Source: Bacillota bacterium (GTDB lineage: Bacteria > Bacillota > Clostridia > Christensenellales > SZUA-584). From it: DNA of 64,000 nt. Below, in pieces: positions 1 to 9,176 of the stretch; position 1 is the first letter of the stretch, and each line of letters opens with the position of its first letter. Both the position numbers and the translations under genes were made by a program. The notes under the pieces were generated by a model. That model was given only the letters and a program-made list of their open reading frames with translations, had not been told where the DNA came from and did no database searches. The stretch covers positions 3,706-67,705 of the forward strand of contig JAEWBO010000033.1 of assembly GCA_023391105.1 (NCBI GenBank). The letters run 5' to 3'.

Positions 1-1
1 C

Positions 2-1408
2 ATACAAAGCATACAGCGAGATGTTGAATGGCTCGGATTTACGCCGGCAAAGATTCTCTTTGCCTCGGATTATTTCGATTATATGTTTGAATGCGCCTTA
101 AAGCTCATCGATAAAGGCCTTGCGTATGTTTGTGATTTAGACGCCGAACAAATCAGGGAATACCGCGGTACTCTCACCCAGCCGGGTAAAAACAGCCCTT
201 ACCGGGATCGCAGCATTGAAGAAAACAAAAAACTCTTCCTTGAAATGCGCGACGGCAAATACGCAGACGGAGAAAAGGTCCTGCGCGCCAAAATTGATAT
301 GGCGAGCCCCAATCTTAATATGCGTGATCCGATCATCTACCGTATACTGCGCGCCACACACCACCGCACGGGGGACAAATGGCTGATATACCCGATGTAC
401 GACTTTGCGCATCCGCTGGGTGACGCGTATGAAGGCATCACACACAGCATTTGCACACTGGAGTTCGAGGATCATCGCCCGCTATACGATTGGGTGGTAC
501 AAAATTGTGAATGTGACCCTGCGCCGCATCAGTACGAGTTCGCACGGCTTAACTTAACACGTACCATCATGAGCAAGCGTTATCTTAAAAAGCTCGTGGA
601 CGAAAAATTTGTATCAGGCTGGGACGACCCGCGCATGCCCACGCTATCCGGCCTTCGCCGCCGCGGCTTCACGCCCGAAGCGATGCGCGATTTCTGTGAA
701 CGAATCGGCGTCGCCAAGTCTAACAGCGAGGTGGAAGCAGGGCTGCTGGAGCACTGTGTCCGTGAGCATCTGGGGCAGATCGCACCGCGCCGCATGGCTG
801 TGCTGGATCCGCTTAAGGTCGTGATTGAGAACTATGAGGGAGACGGCGAAACGGTCAAATCCGAGAACCTGCCCAAGAACGAAGAGGCAGGTACGCGCGA
901 AGTGAAGTTCTCCCGGGAAATATATATCGAGCGCTCCGATTTCATGGAGAACCCGCCCGGCAAGTTCTTCCGGCTTGCGCCCGGCAAGGAAGTGCGGCTT
1001 AAGGACGCTTATATCATCAAATGTGAAAGTGTTATAAAAGATGAAAACGACAACGTGACCGAGCTGCGCTGCACGTATGACCCCGATTCCAAAACAGGCG
1101 GCGCCACAGCAGGCCGCAAAATCAAAGGCACGCTGCATTGGGTAGACGCGGCAAGTGCCGTGCCATGTGAAGTGCGTCTATATGATTTTCTATTAAATGA
1201 AGGCGAAGGTGACTTTACTGACAGGCTCAATGCCGAGTCGTTAAACGTTCTGCCAAATGCGCTGATCGAAGCAGCGGGCGCGGATGTGGCTGTCGGCGAG
1301 CGGTTTCAGTTCCTGCGCCAGGGCTATTTCAATGTGGATTCGGACAGCACACCGGAAATGCCCGTTTTTAACCTGATCGTCAATTTAAAAGACAGCTATA
1401 AAGGCTGA
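2..1408 (+). CDS. glnS: Glutaminyl-tRNA synthetase (5' truncated by window edge)
   Basis: Class I aminoacyl-tRNA synthetase charging tRNA-Gln with glutamine. The reading frame is open from base 2, before the first ATG at 83, so the window cuts the gene; 468 residues are visible against roughly 550 for the family, and the N-terminal HIGH motif is missing. The KMSKS-type loop appears as MSKRYL about 190 residues into the visible part, followed by the GlnRS-typical [15 protein letters not shown]. The C-terminal part fits the two anticodon-binding beta-barrels. It lies upstream of gltX on the same strand. A perfect 6-bp hairpin (1400-1416) has the TGA stop in its loop but no clear U-run. GlnRS is not universal in Firmicutes, many of which use transamidation instead. 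Identification is firm. Confidence 0.95.
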   Translation: MQSIQRDVEWLGFTPAKILFASDYFDYMFECALKLIDKGLAYVCDLDAEQIREYRGTLTQPGKNSPYRDRSIEENKKLFLEMRDGKYADGEKVLRAKIDMASPNLNMRDPIIYRILRATHHRTGDKWLIYPMYDFAHPLGDAYEGITHSICTLEFEDHRPLYDWVVQNCECDPAPHQYEFARLNLTRTIMSKRYLKKLVDEKFVSGWDDPRMPTLSGLRRRGFTPEAMRDFCERIGVAKSNSEVEAGLLEHCVREHLGQIAPRRMAVLDPLKVVIENYEGDGETVKSENLPKNEEAGTREVKFSREIYIERSDFMENPPGKFFRLAPGKEVRLKDAYIIKCESVIKDENDNVTELRCTYDPDSKTGGATAGRKIKGTLHWVDAASAVPCEVRLYDFLLNEGEGDFTDRLNAESLNVLPNALIEAAGADVAVGERFQFLRQGYFNVDSDSTPEMPVFNLIVNLKDSYKG

Positions 1409-1415
1409 AAGCCTT

Positions 1416-1464
1416 TGTCACTCTGAGTAAACGAAGGGTGAATAAAGAATCTGAGGATTTATTC
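1416..1464. repeat. Possible dispersed intergenic repeat between glnS and gltX
   Basis: The stretch begins TGTCACTCTGAG and later has AAGAATCTGAGG, resembling the short intergenic repeat of type CATTCTGAG...GAAGAATCT seen scattered in many bacterial genomes. It also holds a weak GAATAAA/TTTATTC inverted pair (1440-1446 and 1458-1464). Only one copy was noticed in this window, so repeat status rests on recall of other genomes. The rest of the 161-nt glnS-gltX gap shows no gene. Confidence 0.3.
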
Positions 1465-1561
1465 TTCAGCAGATATTATCGCTCCTATGCTCTCAGAAAT
1501 TGCTTTGATGCTTTTTCAGGACGCTGCAAGCGCTTCAACAACGCTTATCACTAAACCCGTG

Positions 1562-1588
1562 AAAGGAGTATGCGGCCCGCTGGCCGCA
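1562..1588 (+). promoter_or_regulatory. gltX ribosome binding site with hairpin in the spacer
   Basis: AAAGGAG (1562-1568) is the only good Shine-Dalgarno before gltX. It lies 1 nt before an ATG at 1570, too close to use, and 31 nt before the conserved ATG at 1600. Between them a perfect 7-bp inverted repeat, TGCGGCC (1571-1577) and GGCCGCA (1582-1588), would fold and cut the effective spacing to about 13 nt. The hairpin may decide which start is used. Confidence 0.45.
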
Positions 1589-1599
1589 TTGCTTTATCT

Positions 1600-3048
1600 A
1601 TGAGTCAAATCAGAACACGTTTCGCACCCAGCCCCACTGGCTATCTGCATATCGGCGGACTGCGTACCGCGCTTTACGCGTGGCTGTTCGCGCGAAAAAA
1701 CGACGGTGCTTTCATACTGCGTATCGAAGACACTGATACCGGCCGCGAAGTAGAGGGCGCAAAGGATGTAATATTTTCGACGCTGCGCCAAACTGGGCTT
1801 GATTACGACGAAGGCCCCGATGTCGGCGGCCCCTTCGGCCCGTACATTCAGAGCGAGAGAGCGGATATCTATAAACAGCATGCCGAAATGCTGGTCAAAC
1901 GCGGCGCGGCTTACCGCTGCTTTTGCACGAAGGAGCGCCTCGCGGAGGAGCGTGCCAAGGCCGAGGCCAGAGGCGAAGCCTACACGTACGACAAACACTG
2001 CCTTCACCTATCTGAAGAAGACATTCAGCATCGTATTGATACGGGTGAACCGTATGTGATTCGCCAGAACATTCCGCGCACAGGGGAAACCACATATACA
2101 GACGCTGTGTTCGGTGACATCACCGTTCCTAACGCCGATCTTGACGATAATGTGCTGCTCAAGGCGGACGGCATGCCGACATACAATCTCGCCAATGTGG
2201 TGGACGATCATTTGATGGGCATCACGCACGTCATCCGCGGTGTTGAGTATCTATCATCCACGCCCAAGTACAATCATCTGTACCGCGCTTTTGACTGGGA
2301 AATTCCTATGTATATTCATCTGCCCGTTGTGATGAAGGACAAACAGCGCAAGCTCTCAAAGCGCCATGGTGACGCGTCGTTTGACGATTTTATCAAAAAG
2401 GGATACTTAAAAGAAGCGCTGCTCAACTATATCGCGCTGCTTGGATGGAGCCCCGGCACAGATCAGGAGATTTTCACGCTCGACGAATTGATCGACGCTT
2501 TCTCCATAGATGGTCTGTCCAAGTCGTCCGCAATATTCGATGTGGACAAGCTCACGTGGATGAACGCGCAATATATCCGCGCCCTCACAAGGCAAGGCTT
2601 TATAGACACAGCGATGCCGTATTTCAAAGAAGCGGGCGTGGAAGCGTTTGACCTTGATTTGATCGCAGAGATCATACAGCCACGGCTGGAACGGCTCGAT
2701 GAGATACCTGCAAAGCTTGCTTTCCTCAAAGAAATGCCCGAATATGACCTATCTCTTTTTGAACACAAGCGCATGAAAACGGACGCTGAAGCGGCGTTTC
2801 CCGTGCTCAAGGAGGCGCAGACGCTGCTCCAAGCGCAGGATGATTTTTCTCTTGAGGCACTCAAGGAAGCGCTGCATTCGCTCGTCGAAAAACTAGGTAT
2901 TAAGAACGGCCAGCTGCTTTGGCCGCTGCGCATTGCCATTACGGGCACAGAGGTGACGCCGGGCGGCGCAGTGGAAGCCGCTTGTCTGCTGGGAAAACAG
3001 GAGACCTTGCGGCGGCTTGGTCTGAGTATCACAAAACTTAAAAAATAG
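1600..3048 (+). CDS. gltX: Glutamyl-tRNA synthetase
   Basis: Class I synthetase that attaches glutamate to tRNA-Glu. The start at 1600 gives the usual N-terminus MSQIRTRFAPSPTGYLHIGG; an in-frame ATG at 1570 would add ten residues encoded by a GC-rich palindrome and is unlikely. The HIGH motif is HIGG (residues 17-20) and the KMSKS loop is KLSKR (about 251-255), followed by HGD as in bacterial GluRS. Length, 482 residues, is normal. It follows glnS by about 190 nt, so two related class I enzymes of the Glx group sit side by side. A strong bidirectional terminator follows directly. Whether it is discriminating for tRNA-Glu cannot be read from sequence; the presence of glnS suggests it need not charge tRNA-Gln. 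Confidence 0.95.
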   Translation: MSQIRTRFAPSPTGYLHIGGLRTALYAWLFARKNDGAFILRIEDTDTGREVEGAKDVIFSTLRQTGLDYDEGPDVGGPFGPYIQSERADIYKQHAEMLVKRGAAYRCFCTKERLAEERAKAEARGEAYTYDKHCLHLSEEDIQHRIDTGEPYVIRQNIPRTGETTYTDAVFGDITVPNADLDDNVLLKADGMPTYNLANVVDDHLMGITHVIRGVEYLSSTPKYNHLYRAFDWEIPMYIHLPVVMKDKQRKLSKRHGDASFDDFIKKGYLKEALLNYIALLGWSPGTDQEIFTLDELIDAFSIDGLSKSSAIFDVDKLTWMNAQYIRALTRQGFIDTAMPYFKEAGVEAFDLDLIAEIIQPRLERLDEIPAKLAFLKEMPEYDLSLFEHKRMKTDAEAAFPVLKEAQTLLQAQDDFSLEALKEALHSLVEKLGIKNGQLLWPLRIAITGTEVTPGGAVEAACLLGKQETLRRLGLSITKLKK

Positions 3049-3052
3049 CAAC

Positions 3053-3086
3053 AAAAAACGGCTGAATCCATATTCGGCCGTTTTTT
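3053..3086. terminator. Bidirectional terminator after gltX
   Basis: Stem ACGGCTGAAT / ATTCGGCCGT (one G-U pair) with a 4-nt loop, flanked by A-run and T-run. It ends gltX and also serves the small minus-strand gene at 3141-3233. Confidence 0.85.
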
Positions 3087-3140
3087 CGTGGCTGTTTAGT
3101 TGACTCCAATTGCGATCCCGGGAGTCATCATCGGGGAGGT

Positions 3141-3233
3141 CTATGGCTGATTCAGAAAAAAGATTGTCCCCACAGCCGCACCGGCTATGATTATTAAAAT
3201 CACAAGAAGGACTGCGGCGGTCTTCTTTTTCAT
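3141..3233 (-). CDS. Predicted 30-residue single-span membrane peptide
   Basis: Too short for routine gene finding. An AAGGAG site lies 7 nt before the ATG. The product begins MKKKTAAVLLVILII, continues through a second hydrophobic stretch, and ends FFLNQP: a positive N-terminus followed by about 22 uninterrupted apolar residues, so one membrane segment with almost nothing outside. A TATAAT box (3270-3275, minus strand) lies about 37 nt before the start and the gltX terminator works as its 3' end, making a self-contained unit. Function unknown. A chance hydrophobic frame is the main alternative, but SD, spacing, promoter and terminator all agree. Confidence 0.55.
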   Translation of the reverse strand: MKKKTAAVLLVILIIIAGAAVGTIFFLNQP

Positions 3234-3269
3234 AGAGCGACTCCTTAAACTTTATATAATTGCCTTATC

Positions 3270-3298
3270 ATTATAACACACAAGAAAAAAAAGCTAAC
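3270..3298 (-). promoter_or_regulatory. Candidate promoter for the small membrane peptide
   Basis: A perfect TATAAT on the minus strand (3270-3275). The -35 region is weak (TTAGCT or GTTAGC, 16-17 nt upstream), with a T-rich spacer. Confidence 0.4.
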
Positions 3299-3375
3299 CT
3301 TGTTTGAACATTATTCATAAATAAGACACACTTTCTCCTTATCAGGGAAACGCTGATTAATTCGGCGCGCTTTTC

Positions 3376-5049
3376 CTAGAACAAGCCGTCTATGCGCCCT
3401 TCATCATCAATCGTAATCTGCTCGGCAGCGGGATTTCTGGGCAAACCCGGCATTGTCATCATATCGCCCGCGAGAACCACGATAAACCCCGCACCCGCCG
3501 ACAGCTTGATATTGCGCACTGTGAATATAAAGCCGCTGGGTCTTCCAATAAGCTTCGGATCGTGCGACAGCGAATACTGCGTCTTCGCGATGCATATGGG
3601 CAGCTGTGCATAACCGTTTTTGCTGAGAGTTTCGATGGCTTTGGTGACACCTGCTGAATAATGCACCTCGCTGGCGCCGTATATCGTTTTGGCGAGTTTC
3701 TCGATTTTTGTTGGTATATCGTCACAAAGCTCGTACGGATACAAAGGGCTGCATTTTTTGGCGATACGGATCACTTCCTCAGCAAGCGCCATGCCGCCTT
3801 CTCCGCCTTTTTCCCACACCTCTGCGGGCACAGCTGTGACGCCCTTGGCACGGCACAGCTTTTGCACAAGCGCAATTTCCTCAGGCGTGTCCGTCACAAA
3901 CCGGTTAATCGCCACAGTCACGGGCAGGCCGTAAAAGTCTTTTATGTTTTCGATATGCTTATCGAGATTCTGCATACCGCGAATCAGTGCGTCTTCGTCG
4001 GGCTCATTGAGCGCGGCCTTTGGCTTGCCCCCATGAGATTTAAGCGCGCGGATCGTCACCACAATCACCGCCGCGTCCGGCCAAAGCCCCGTTTGGCGGC
4101 ATTTGATATCGAGGAACTTTTCCGCACCGAGATCTGCGCCGAAGCCCGCTTCAGTGACCACATAATCGGCAAGATGCATGGCCATGTTTGTCGCGATATA
4201 GCTGTTGCAGCCATGCGCGATATTGGCAAACGGCCCGCCGTGCATGAGACACAGTGTCTGCTCTAGCGTCTGCACAAGATTCGGCTTGATCGCGTCCTTA
4301 AGCAGTGCCGCCATTGCTCCCGCGGCCTTTAGATCTCCCGCAGTGACAGGACGCTCGTCATACGTATACGCCACCTTGATACGCGAAAGGCGCATCTTTA
4401 AATCGTGAAGGTCGCTCGCGAGGCAAAGCACCGCCATTACCTCGGATGCGGCTGTAATATCGAAGCTATCTTCACGCGGCATGCCGTTGGCGCGGCCGCC
4501 AAGGCCGCATGTGATAAACCTTAATTGTCTGTCGTTAATGTCCATGCACCGTTTGATCGTGATACGGCGCGGGTCGATGCAAAGAGTGTTGCCGTGCTGG
4601 ATATGGTTGTCGACAAGCGCGCAGAGCAAGTTGTTAGCAGCCGTAACCGCGTGAATGTCGCCTGTGAAATGCAGGTTGATATCCTCCATCGGAATCACCT
4701 GTGCGTAGCCGCCGCCCGCTGCGCCGCCCTTCATACCGAACACTGGCCCGAGCGAGGGTTCTCTGAGCGCCAGGCATACTTTTTTGCCGCATTTTTTAAG
4801 CGCGTCGGCAAGGCCGATGGATACTGTCGTCTTGCCTTCACCGGCAGGCGTGGGATTAATCGCAGATACCAAGATCAGCTTGGCTTCGCCCTTTCCCTTC
4901 ATGCGTTCCAGTATCGACAGTGATACCTTTGCTTTTTTATAGCCAAATGGAATGAGTTCTTTTTCGAGAATGCCCGCGCTTTGGGCAATCTGCTGAATGG
5001 GTACCAGTTCCGCTTCTCTGGCAATCTCAAGGTCTGTTTTGTACTGCAT
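3376..5049 (-). CDS. fhs: Formate--tetrahydrofolate ligase
   Basis: ATP-dependent enzyme joining formate to tetrahydrofolate to give 10-formyl-THF, feeding purine and Met-tRNA formylation or, in acetogens, the methyl branch of the Wood-Ljungdahl pathway. The family P-loop TPAGEGKTT is at residues 67-75; the long conserved body ([23 protein letters not shown] region split around residue 100, and [17 protein letters not shown]) is typical. At 557 residues it is full length. An AGGAAAG site precedes the start. It begins 20 nt after the diguanylate cyclase gene on the same strand, so the two are probably co-transcribed. No other folate or acetogenesis gene is in view, so its metabolic role is open. 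Confidence 0.96.
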   Translation of the reverse strand: MQYKTDLEIAREAELVPIQQIAQSAGILEKELIPFGYKKAKVSLSILERMKGKGEAKLILVSAINPTPAGEGKTTVSIGLADALKKCGKKVCLALREPSLGPVFGMKGGAAGGGYAQVIPMEDINLHFTGDIHAVTAANNLLCALVDNHIQHGNTLCIDPRRITIKRCMDINDRQLRFITCGLGGRANGMPREDSFDITAASEVMAVLCLASDLHDLKMRLSRIKVAYTYDERPVTAGDLKAAGAMAALLKDAIKPNLVQTLEQTLCLMHGGPFANIAHGCNSYIATNMAMHLADYVVTEAGFGADLGAEKFLDIKCRQTGLWPDAAVIVVTIRALKSHGGKPKAALNEPDEDALIRGMQNLDKHIENIKDFYGLPVTVAINRFVTDTPEEIALVQKLCRAKGVTAVPAEVWEKGGEGGMALAEEVIRIAKKCSPLYPYELCDDIPTKIEKLAKTIYGASEVHYSAGVTKAIETLSKNGYAQLPICIAKTQYSLSHDPKLIGRPSGFIFTVRNIKLSAGAGFIVVLAGDMMTMPGLPRNPAAEQITIDDEGRIDGLF

Positions 5050-5069
5050 CTTGATGTCACTTTCCTTAT

Positions 5070-6233
5070 TTATAGTTGGCAGTTGATTCCGTCGGATATC
5101 GCTTTGCTTTGCTTATTTTTATACATCAGTTCATCGATCTTGGCAAATACGTCTTTGGCACTGAGGCCGCGGACATTTGTGAAAAGCTTGAAACCAATGC
5201 TAAAGCTCAGTTCATACGGCAGATTGTTTTCAATATTGTAGCGGCGCACATTTTCCTGCAAGCGCTTGATCACGCGATCAGGCGTTTGCGCACCGCACCG
5301 GTCCAAAACGATCATAAATTCGTCACCGCCGTATCGGGCCACGAAATCGCCACGGCGCACGCTTTTCTTGAGCAGCGCCGACGCACTGATGAGCGCTTTA
5401 TCGCCTTGCACATGACCATATGTGTCATTTATGGATTTGAAGTGGTCAATATCCAGCATCAGCGCCGCAAAGCACCCGCTATTCTCCGTGCCCTGTGCGT
5501 TTTTATACACCGAAAGCAGGTCTTCCACATAAGCATCGAGATACTTTCTGTTATGCAACCCCGTCAGATGATCCAAATTCATCTTTTCATTCAGGGAAAA
5601 CAGCTGAAGCAACAGAAGACCGACAGCCACAGCTGGACAAACGACCGACTCTTCAAATTTTAAAAACAGCTTCAAAATGCCCACCGCCGATACGGCAAGC
5701 AATATCAGCAGATACGAATAGTACTCTTGGTGTTCTAAAGTTTTTCTGCTTCGATACAGCAGTACAAAAGAATACACGATGTAGAAGCCCGCCGCCGCAC
5801 TCATCACATGAAAATATGGTCCCTGCTCATATATATTCCCATTCTTAAACGCAAAAACCATACCATTTGAAAAATTAAGAACCAATAGCACAGCAAAAAC
5901 AAGCAGTGGAACACTCATCACAACAAAACCGCGGCTCTTTATTCTGTGCCCGCTGCGATAGGTGCAAAAGAAAGCCCATAGCTCGCAGAACAACACACCA
6001 AGCAACAATAATAAAGCCTGCAAAAGACCGAGCACCGTTTGAACGGCTTCGCCTTGCAGCCTCATCGCAATCATCATAGCCGATTTAATGATGAGCAGCA
6101 GCATGTCTAAAACAATCAGAGACCGGAACAGGCGTTGACGCGCCAGTTTTTCTCCGCCATTTTTGACATTGTTGAATAAAACCACAGCCAGGATTAAAAG
6201 CGATATGATATTAATATCATATTGCACAAACAT
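5070..6233 (-). CDS. Membrane-bound GGDEF diguanylate cyclase
   Basis: Makes cyclic di-GMP from two GTP. The first 200 residues hold about six or seven hydrophobic segments with few charges, a membrane sensory region without a recognised named domain. The GGDEF domain occupies about residues 215-380; the active-site loop is intact as RYGGDEF near residue 300, with the product-inhibition site RRGD five residues before it, so the enzyme should be catalytic and feedback-inhibited. The substrate-binding region [16 protein letters not shown] is complete. No EAL or HD-GYP domain is fused. Its 3' end is 20 nt from fhs. The signal sensed is unknown. Confidence 0.9.
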   Translation of the reverse strand: MFVQYDINIISLLILAVVLFNNVKNGGEKLARQRLFRSLIVLDMLLLIIKSAMMIAMRLQGEAVQTVLGLLQALLLLLGVLFCELWAFFCTYRSGHRIKSRGFVVMSVPLLVFAVLLVLNFSNGMVFAFKNGNIYEQGPYFHVMSAAAGFYIVYSFVLLYRSRKTLEHQEYYSYLLILLAVSAVGILKLFLKFEESVVCPAVAVGLLLLQLFSLNEKMNLDHLTGLHNRKYLDAYVEDLLSVYKNAQGTENSGCFAALMLDIDHFKSINDTYGHVQGDKALISASALLKKSVRRGDFVARYGGDEFMIVLDRCGAQTPDRVIKRLQENVRRYNIENNLPYELSFSIGFKLFTNVRGLSAKDVFAKIDELMYKNKQSKAISDGINCQL

Positions 6234-6325
6234 GGCTTAACCCCATTTATTATTCAAACCGATTTTATTATATATGTGTTAACTTCATAATACAATAAGT
6301 TTTACAAAAACGGCAGACTCTCTTG

Positions 6326-6354
6326 TTGACACAATATGTTTACAACTATATAAT
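6326..6354 (+). promoter_or_regulatory. Consensus sigma-A promoter of the DeoR operon
   Basis: TTGACA (6326-6331), 17-nt spacer, TATAAT (6349-6354): a perfect match. Just downstream (6360-6390) the unit TTGG occurs four times in a T/G-rich stretch, a candidate operator for the regulator encoded next. Confidence 0.8.
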
Positions 6355-6411
6355 TGTTATTGGTTGGTCTTTGTTGGTTTCTGTTTGGATTATTCTGCAA
6401 GGAGAAGGTTG

Positions 6412-7173
6412 ATGAGTGATTATTTGACACAAGAAAGGCGCGATTTCATTGAACGAAAGCTGAGTGTCGAAGGAAGCGTTAAAGCGTCCGAGCTCGCAGA
6501 GCTTTTTGCGGTCACTTCCGAAACCATTCGCAAGGATTTTGTTTATCTTGAACGCAAAGGCGTCGCGAAAAAGACATATGGCGGAGCTGTTTCTTCAAGC
6601 ACAATGTATGAGCCCAGCTTCAAAGAAAAATCCGTCACGAATCTTGATGAAAAAACACGCATCGCATCAAAAGCCCTTGATCGCATTGAAAACGGCATGT
6701 CGCTGATACTCGACGGCGGCTCCACGGTGTTTTCACTCGCGCGTGCACTCGCGATAAAAAAGGATCTCACTGTATTTACCAACGGGTTAAAAGCCGCGCA
6801 GATACTTGATGAATTTGGCATCACGACATATCTGCTTGGCGGCATGATTCGCCACAACAGCAATTCCATCGTGGGCAGCTGGGCGATGCGCAGCCTTGCA
6901 GAGATTCGCGTGGATATGGCCATACTAGGAACAAGCGGCTTTTTTGACCGCCCCGGCCCGTGCGTGGAAAACTTCTTTGAAGCCGATTTAAAACGTGCGA
7001 TGATCCAAGCAGGCAACCGCGTTGTGGTGCTGGGTGACGCAAGCAAATCCACCACGCAGGCTGTTATCGAATTTGCAAAATGGCAGCAGATAGATGAGTT
7101 TATCACAGACAGCCGCATAGACGGCGATTTGCTTGCAACAATACGGCAAAGCACCGCTGTCACCGTTGTCTAA
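6412..7173 (+). CDS. DeoR/GlpR-family transcriptional regulator
   Basis: DNA-binding repressor of sugar or sugar-phosphate genes. The start at 6412 follows AGGAGAAGG. The N-terminal winged helix-turn-helix covers residues 1-58, with the DeoR signature around VTSETIRKDFVYLERKG. The remaining 195 residues form the DeoRC effector domain, related to ribose-5-phosphate isomerase and binding phosphorylated sugars, with ILDGGSTVFSLA and VFTNGLKAA as expected. Total 253 residues, normal. It is followed after 30 nt by a dehydrogenase gene of the sorbose-1-phosphate reductase type and is most simply its regulator, plus an autoregulator. The inducer is not evident. Confidence 0.9.
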   Translation: MSDYLTQERRDFIERKLSVEGSVKASELAELFAVTSETIRKDFVYLERKGVAKKTYGGAVSSSTMYEPSFKEKSVTNLDEKTRIASKALDRIENGMSLILDGGSTVFSLARALAIKKDLTVFTNGLKAAQILDEFGITTYLLGGMIRHNSNSIVGSWAMRSLAEIRVDMAILGTSGFFDRPGPCVENFFEADLKRAMIQAGNRVVVLGDASKSTTQAVIEFAKWQQIDEFITDSRIDGDLLATIRQSTAVTVV

Positions 7174-7203
7174 AGAGAATAGCAACAATTATTGGAGGAT
7201 ATC

Positions 7204-8460
7204 ATGATAACAAAAGCAGTCAGAATCTATGGTGTCGAGGATCTTCGGTTGGAGACTTTTGAGCTTCCTCCAATTAACGAGGATGAAATACTGGCAAAGG
7301 TTGTATCGGACAGTCTCTGCATGTCGTCATTTAAAGCAGCCGAACTGGGCTCCGCACACAAACGCATTCCCAACGATGTGGCACAGAATCCCACAATTCT
7401 GGGGCATGAGTTCTGCGGTGAGATCATTGAAGTGGGTGCAAAATGGCAGGATCAATTTGCGCCGGGTGATAAGTTTTCCATTCAGCCTGCGCTTAACTAC
7501 AAAGGCTCGCAGGACGCGCCCGGTTATTCGTTCCGCTATATAGGCGGCGATGCCACATATGTCGTGATTCCAGCTGAGGTGATGATTCAGGGATGCCTGC
7601 TTAAATACGATTCCGACGCGTTCTTTTACGGCTCACTTGCAGAGCCTATGAGCTGCATCGTCGGCACCTTCCACGCGTTTTATCACATACGCCTTGGCGA
7701 ATATGTGCATGATATGGGCATCGTGGAAGGCGGTAATATGGCGATACTCGCGGGCGTGGGTCCTATGGGTCTTGGGGCAATCGACTATGCGCTGCATTGC
7801 GACCGCCGTCCGAAGCTGTTGGTCGTCACGGATATAGACGACACGCGTTTGGCGCGCGCAAAAGGTATCTATACGGTAGAAGAAGCGGCGCGTATGGGCG
7901 TGGAGCTGCATTATATCAACACCAAGGATCCCGCTAAATTTAATGAGCTCATGGCACTCACGGATGGCAAAGGCTATAACGACGTGCTCGTGATGGCGCC
8001 TGTTGTGCCCGTCATCGAAATGGGAGACAGGCTGCTTTGTTTTGACGGCTGTCTTAATTTCTTTGCGGGTCCTACAGATGCGTCATTCTCCGCAAAGTTC
8101 AATTTCTACAATGTCCACTATTCGTACACACATGTGGTGGGTACGTCCGGCGGCAACACGGACGATATGCGCGAATCTCTTGATCTGATGGCGCGCGGCC
8201 ATATCAATCCCGCATCAATGATCACACATGTGGGCGGGTTGGATGCCGTTATCGATGCCACGCTCAATCTGCCAAACATACCCGGCGGTAAAAAGCTCAT
8301 TTATACGCATATATCCATGCCGCTTACCGCCATTGATGATTTTGAAAAGAGCGACGATCCTGTTTTACAGGAGCTTGCTAATATCACGAATAATGCCGGC
8401 GGATTCTGGTGTGCAGAGGCCGAAGCGTATTTGCTCATACACGGAAAGCCCATTGAATAA
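7204..8460 (+). CDS. Zinc-type alcohol dehydrogenase, L-sorbose-1-phosphate reductase-like
   Basis: Medium-chain dehydrogenase/reductase of the subgroup containing SorE-type L-sorbose-1-phosphate reductase. The ATG at 7204 has GGAGGA 6 nt upstream; a TTG at 7192 would lie inside the binding site. A GroES-like N-terminal domain carries Cys39 and GHEFCGE (67-73), the catalytic zinc region; a Rossmann nucleotide site LAGVGPMGLGA follows near residue 183. Length 418 residues. It is paired with the DeoR regulator, but no PTS permease or kinase is nearby, so substrate assignment is by family only. Oxidation or reduction of a hexitol or ketose phosphate is likely. Confidence 0.8.
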   Translation: MITKAVRIYGVEDLRLETFELPPINEDEILAKVVSDSLCMSSFKAAELGSAHKRIPNDVAQNPTILGHEFCGEIIEVGAKWQDQFAPGDKFSIQPALNYKGSQDAPGYSFRYIGGDATYVVIPAEVMIQGCLLKYDSDAFFYGSLAEPMSCIVGTFHAFYHIRLGEYVHDMGIVEGGNMAILAGVGPMGLGAIDYALHCDRRPKLLVVTDIDDTRLARAKGIYTVEEAARMGVELHYINTKDPAKFNELMALTDGKGYNDVLVMAPVVPVIEMGDRLLCFDGCLNFFAGPTDASFSAKFNFYNVHYSYTHVVGTSGGNTDDMRESLDLMARGHINPASMITHVGGLDAVIDATLNLPNIPGGKKLIYTHISMPLTAIDDFEKSDDPVLQELANITNNAGGFWCAEAEAYLLIHGKPIE

Positions 8461-8468
8461 CGAAAATA

Positions 8469-8511
8469 TAGTCAAAGGTGGCGCTGTCTGGTATAATGAA
8501 CTAGACAGCGC
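8469..8511 (+). promoter_or_regulatory. pgsA promoter embedded in a palindrome
   Basis: TAGTCA (8469-8474), 17 nt, then TGG-TATAAT with extended -10 (8489-8497). The -10 sits between the arms of a perfect 9-bp inverted repeat, GCGCTGTCT (8481-8489) and AGACAGCGC (8503-8511). The repeat could be an operator, or a weak terminator of the preceding gene (no clean U-run). Confidence 0.55.
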
Positions 8512-8551
8512 TAATTTATTTGCGCTTATTTTACCTGGGGGAGTGGTGGCT

Positions 8552-9094
8552 TTGCAAAGAATACCCTTAAATATACCTAATATTATTACACTGTTTCGGT
8601 TTGCTTTGGTGCCGGTTTCCACAATACTGATTTATTTTGATGAAATGGTGCCGGCGCTTATTGCTTACATCGTCGCTTGTGCCACAGATCTTCTGGACGG
8701 CTATATCGCGCGCAAGCAGCATCTTGTGACACAAGCGGGCACGCTGCTTGATCCACTGGCGGACAAGCTGATGTCTGTGTTCGCAGTGATTGCTTTTACC
8801 GTGACGGGCGTCTTGCCCTGGTATGTGCTCGTGGTGATTATCATCAAAGAGCTGCTCATGATCTGCGGCGGCATTTATCTTTACTTTAAGGATATCATCG
8901 CGCCCGCAAATACATTCGGCAAAATCGCGGCATTCATATTCAATACCTCCGTCGCTTTTACATTCCTGCACAAGCTTGTGGCGCCGTGGCATGTGTATTT
9001 CATATGCTTCGCACTTGCGTTCACGCTTGCTTCACTGGGACAGTACGCCTATTTCAATATGTATAAGAAGCTAGAGGAAAAGAACGTGAGCTGA
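8552..9094 (+). CDS. pgsA: CDP-diacylglycerol--glycerol-3-phosphate 3-phosphatidyltransferase
   Basis: Integral membrane enzyme making phosphatidylglycerol phosphate, the committed step to phosphatidylglycerol and cardiolipin. The TTG at 8552 is chosen because GGGGGAG ends 8 nt before it and the product then begins LQRIPLNIPNIITLFR as in the family; GTG codons at 8543 and 8546 overlap the ribosome site. The CDP-alcohol phosphatidyltransferase motif is complete: D-LL-DG-YI-AR, eight residues, G-TLL-D-PLA-D. Several hydrophobic spans follow. At 180 residues it has normal length. It has its own promoter and a strong terminator, so it is likely monocistronic. Confidence 0.92.
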   Translation: MQRIPLNIPNIITLFRFALVPVSTILIYFDEMVPALIAYIVACATDLLDGYIARKQHLVTQAGTLLDPLADKLMSVFAVIAFTVTGVLPWYVLVVIIIKELLMICGGIYLYFKDIIAPANTFGKIAAFIFNTSVAFTFLHKLVAPWHVYFICFALAFTLASLGQYAYFNMYKKLEEKNVS

Positions 9095-9123
9095 CAAAAG
9101 AAATTGCATGATCGAAAGAAACG

Positions 9124-9160
9124 AAAAAGAGCTTGGACATATGAACTGCCAAGCTCTTTT
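9124..9160. terminator. Bidirectional terminator between pgsA and the propeller gene
   Basis: AAAAAGAGCTTGG and CCAAGCTCTTTT form a perfect stem around a 12-nt loop, with A-run and T-run on the two sides; it closes both convergent genes. Confidence 0.9.
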
Positions 9161-9176
9161 ATAATGCAATTTTCGC

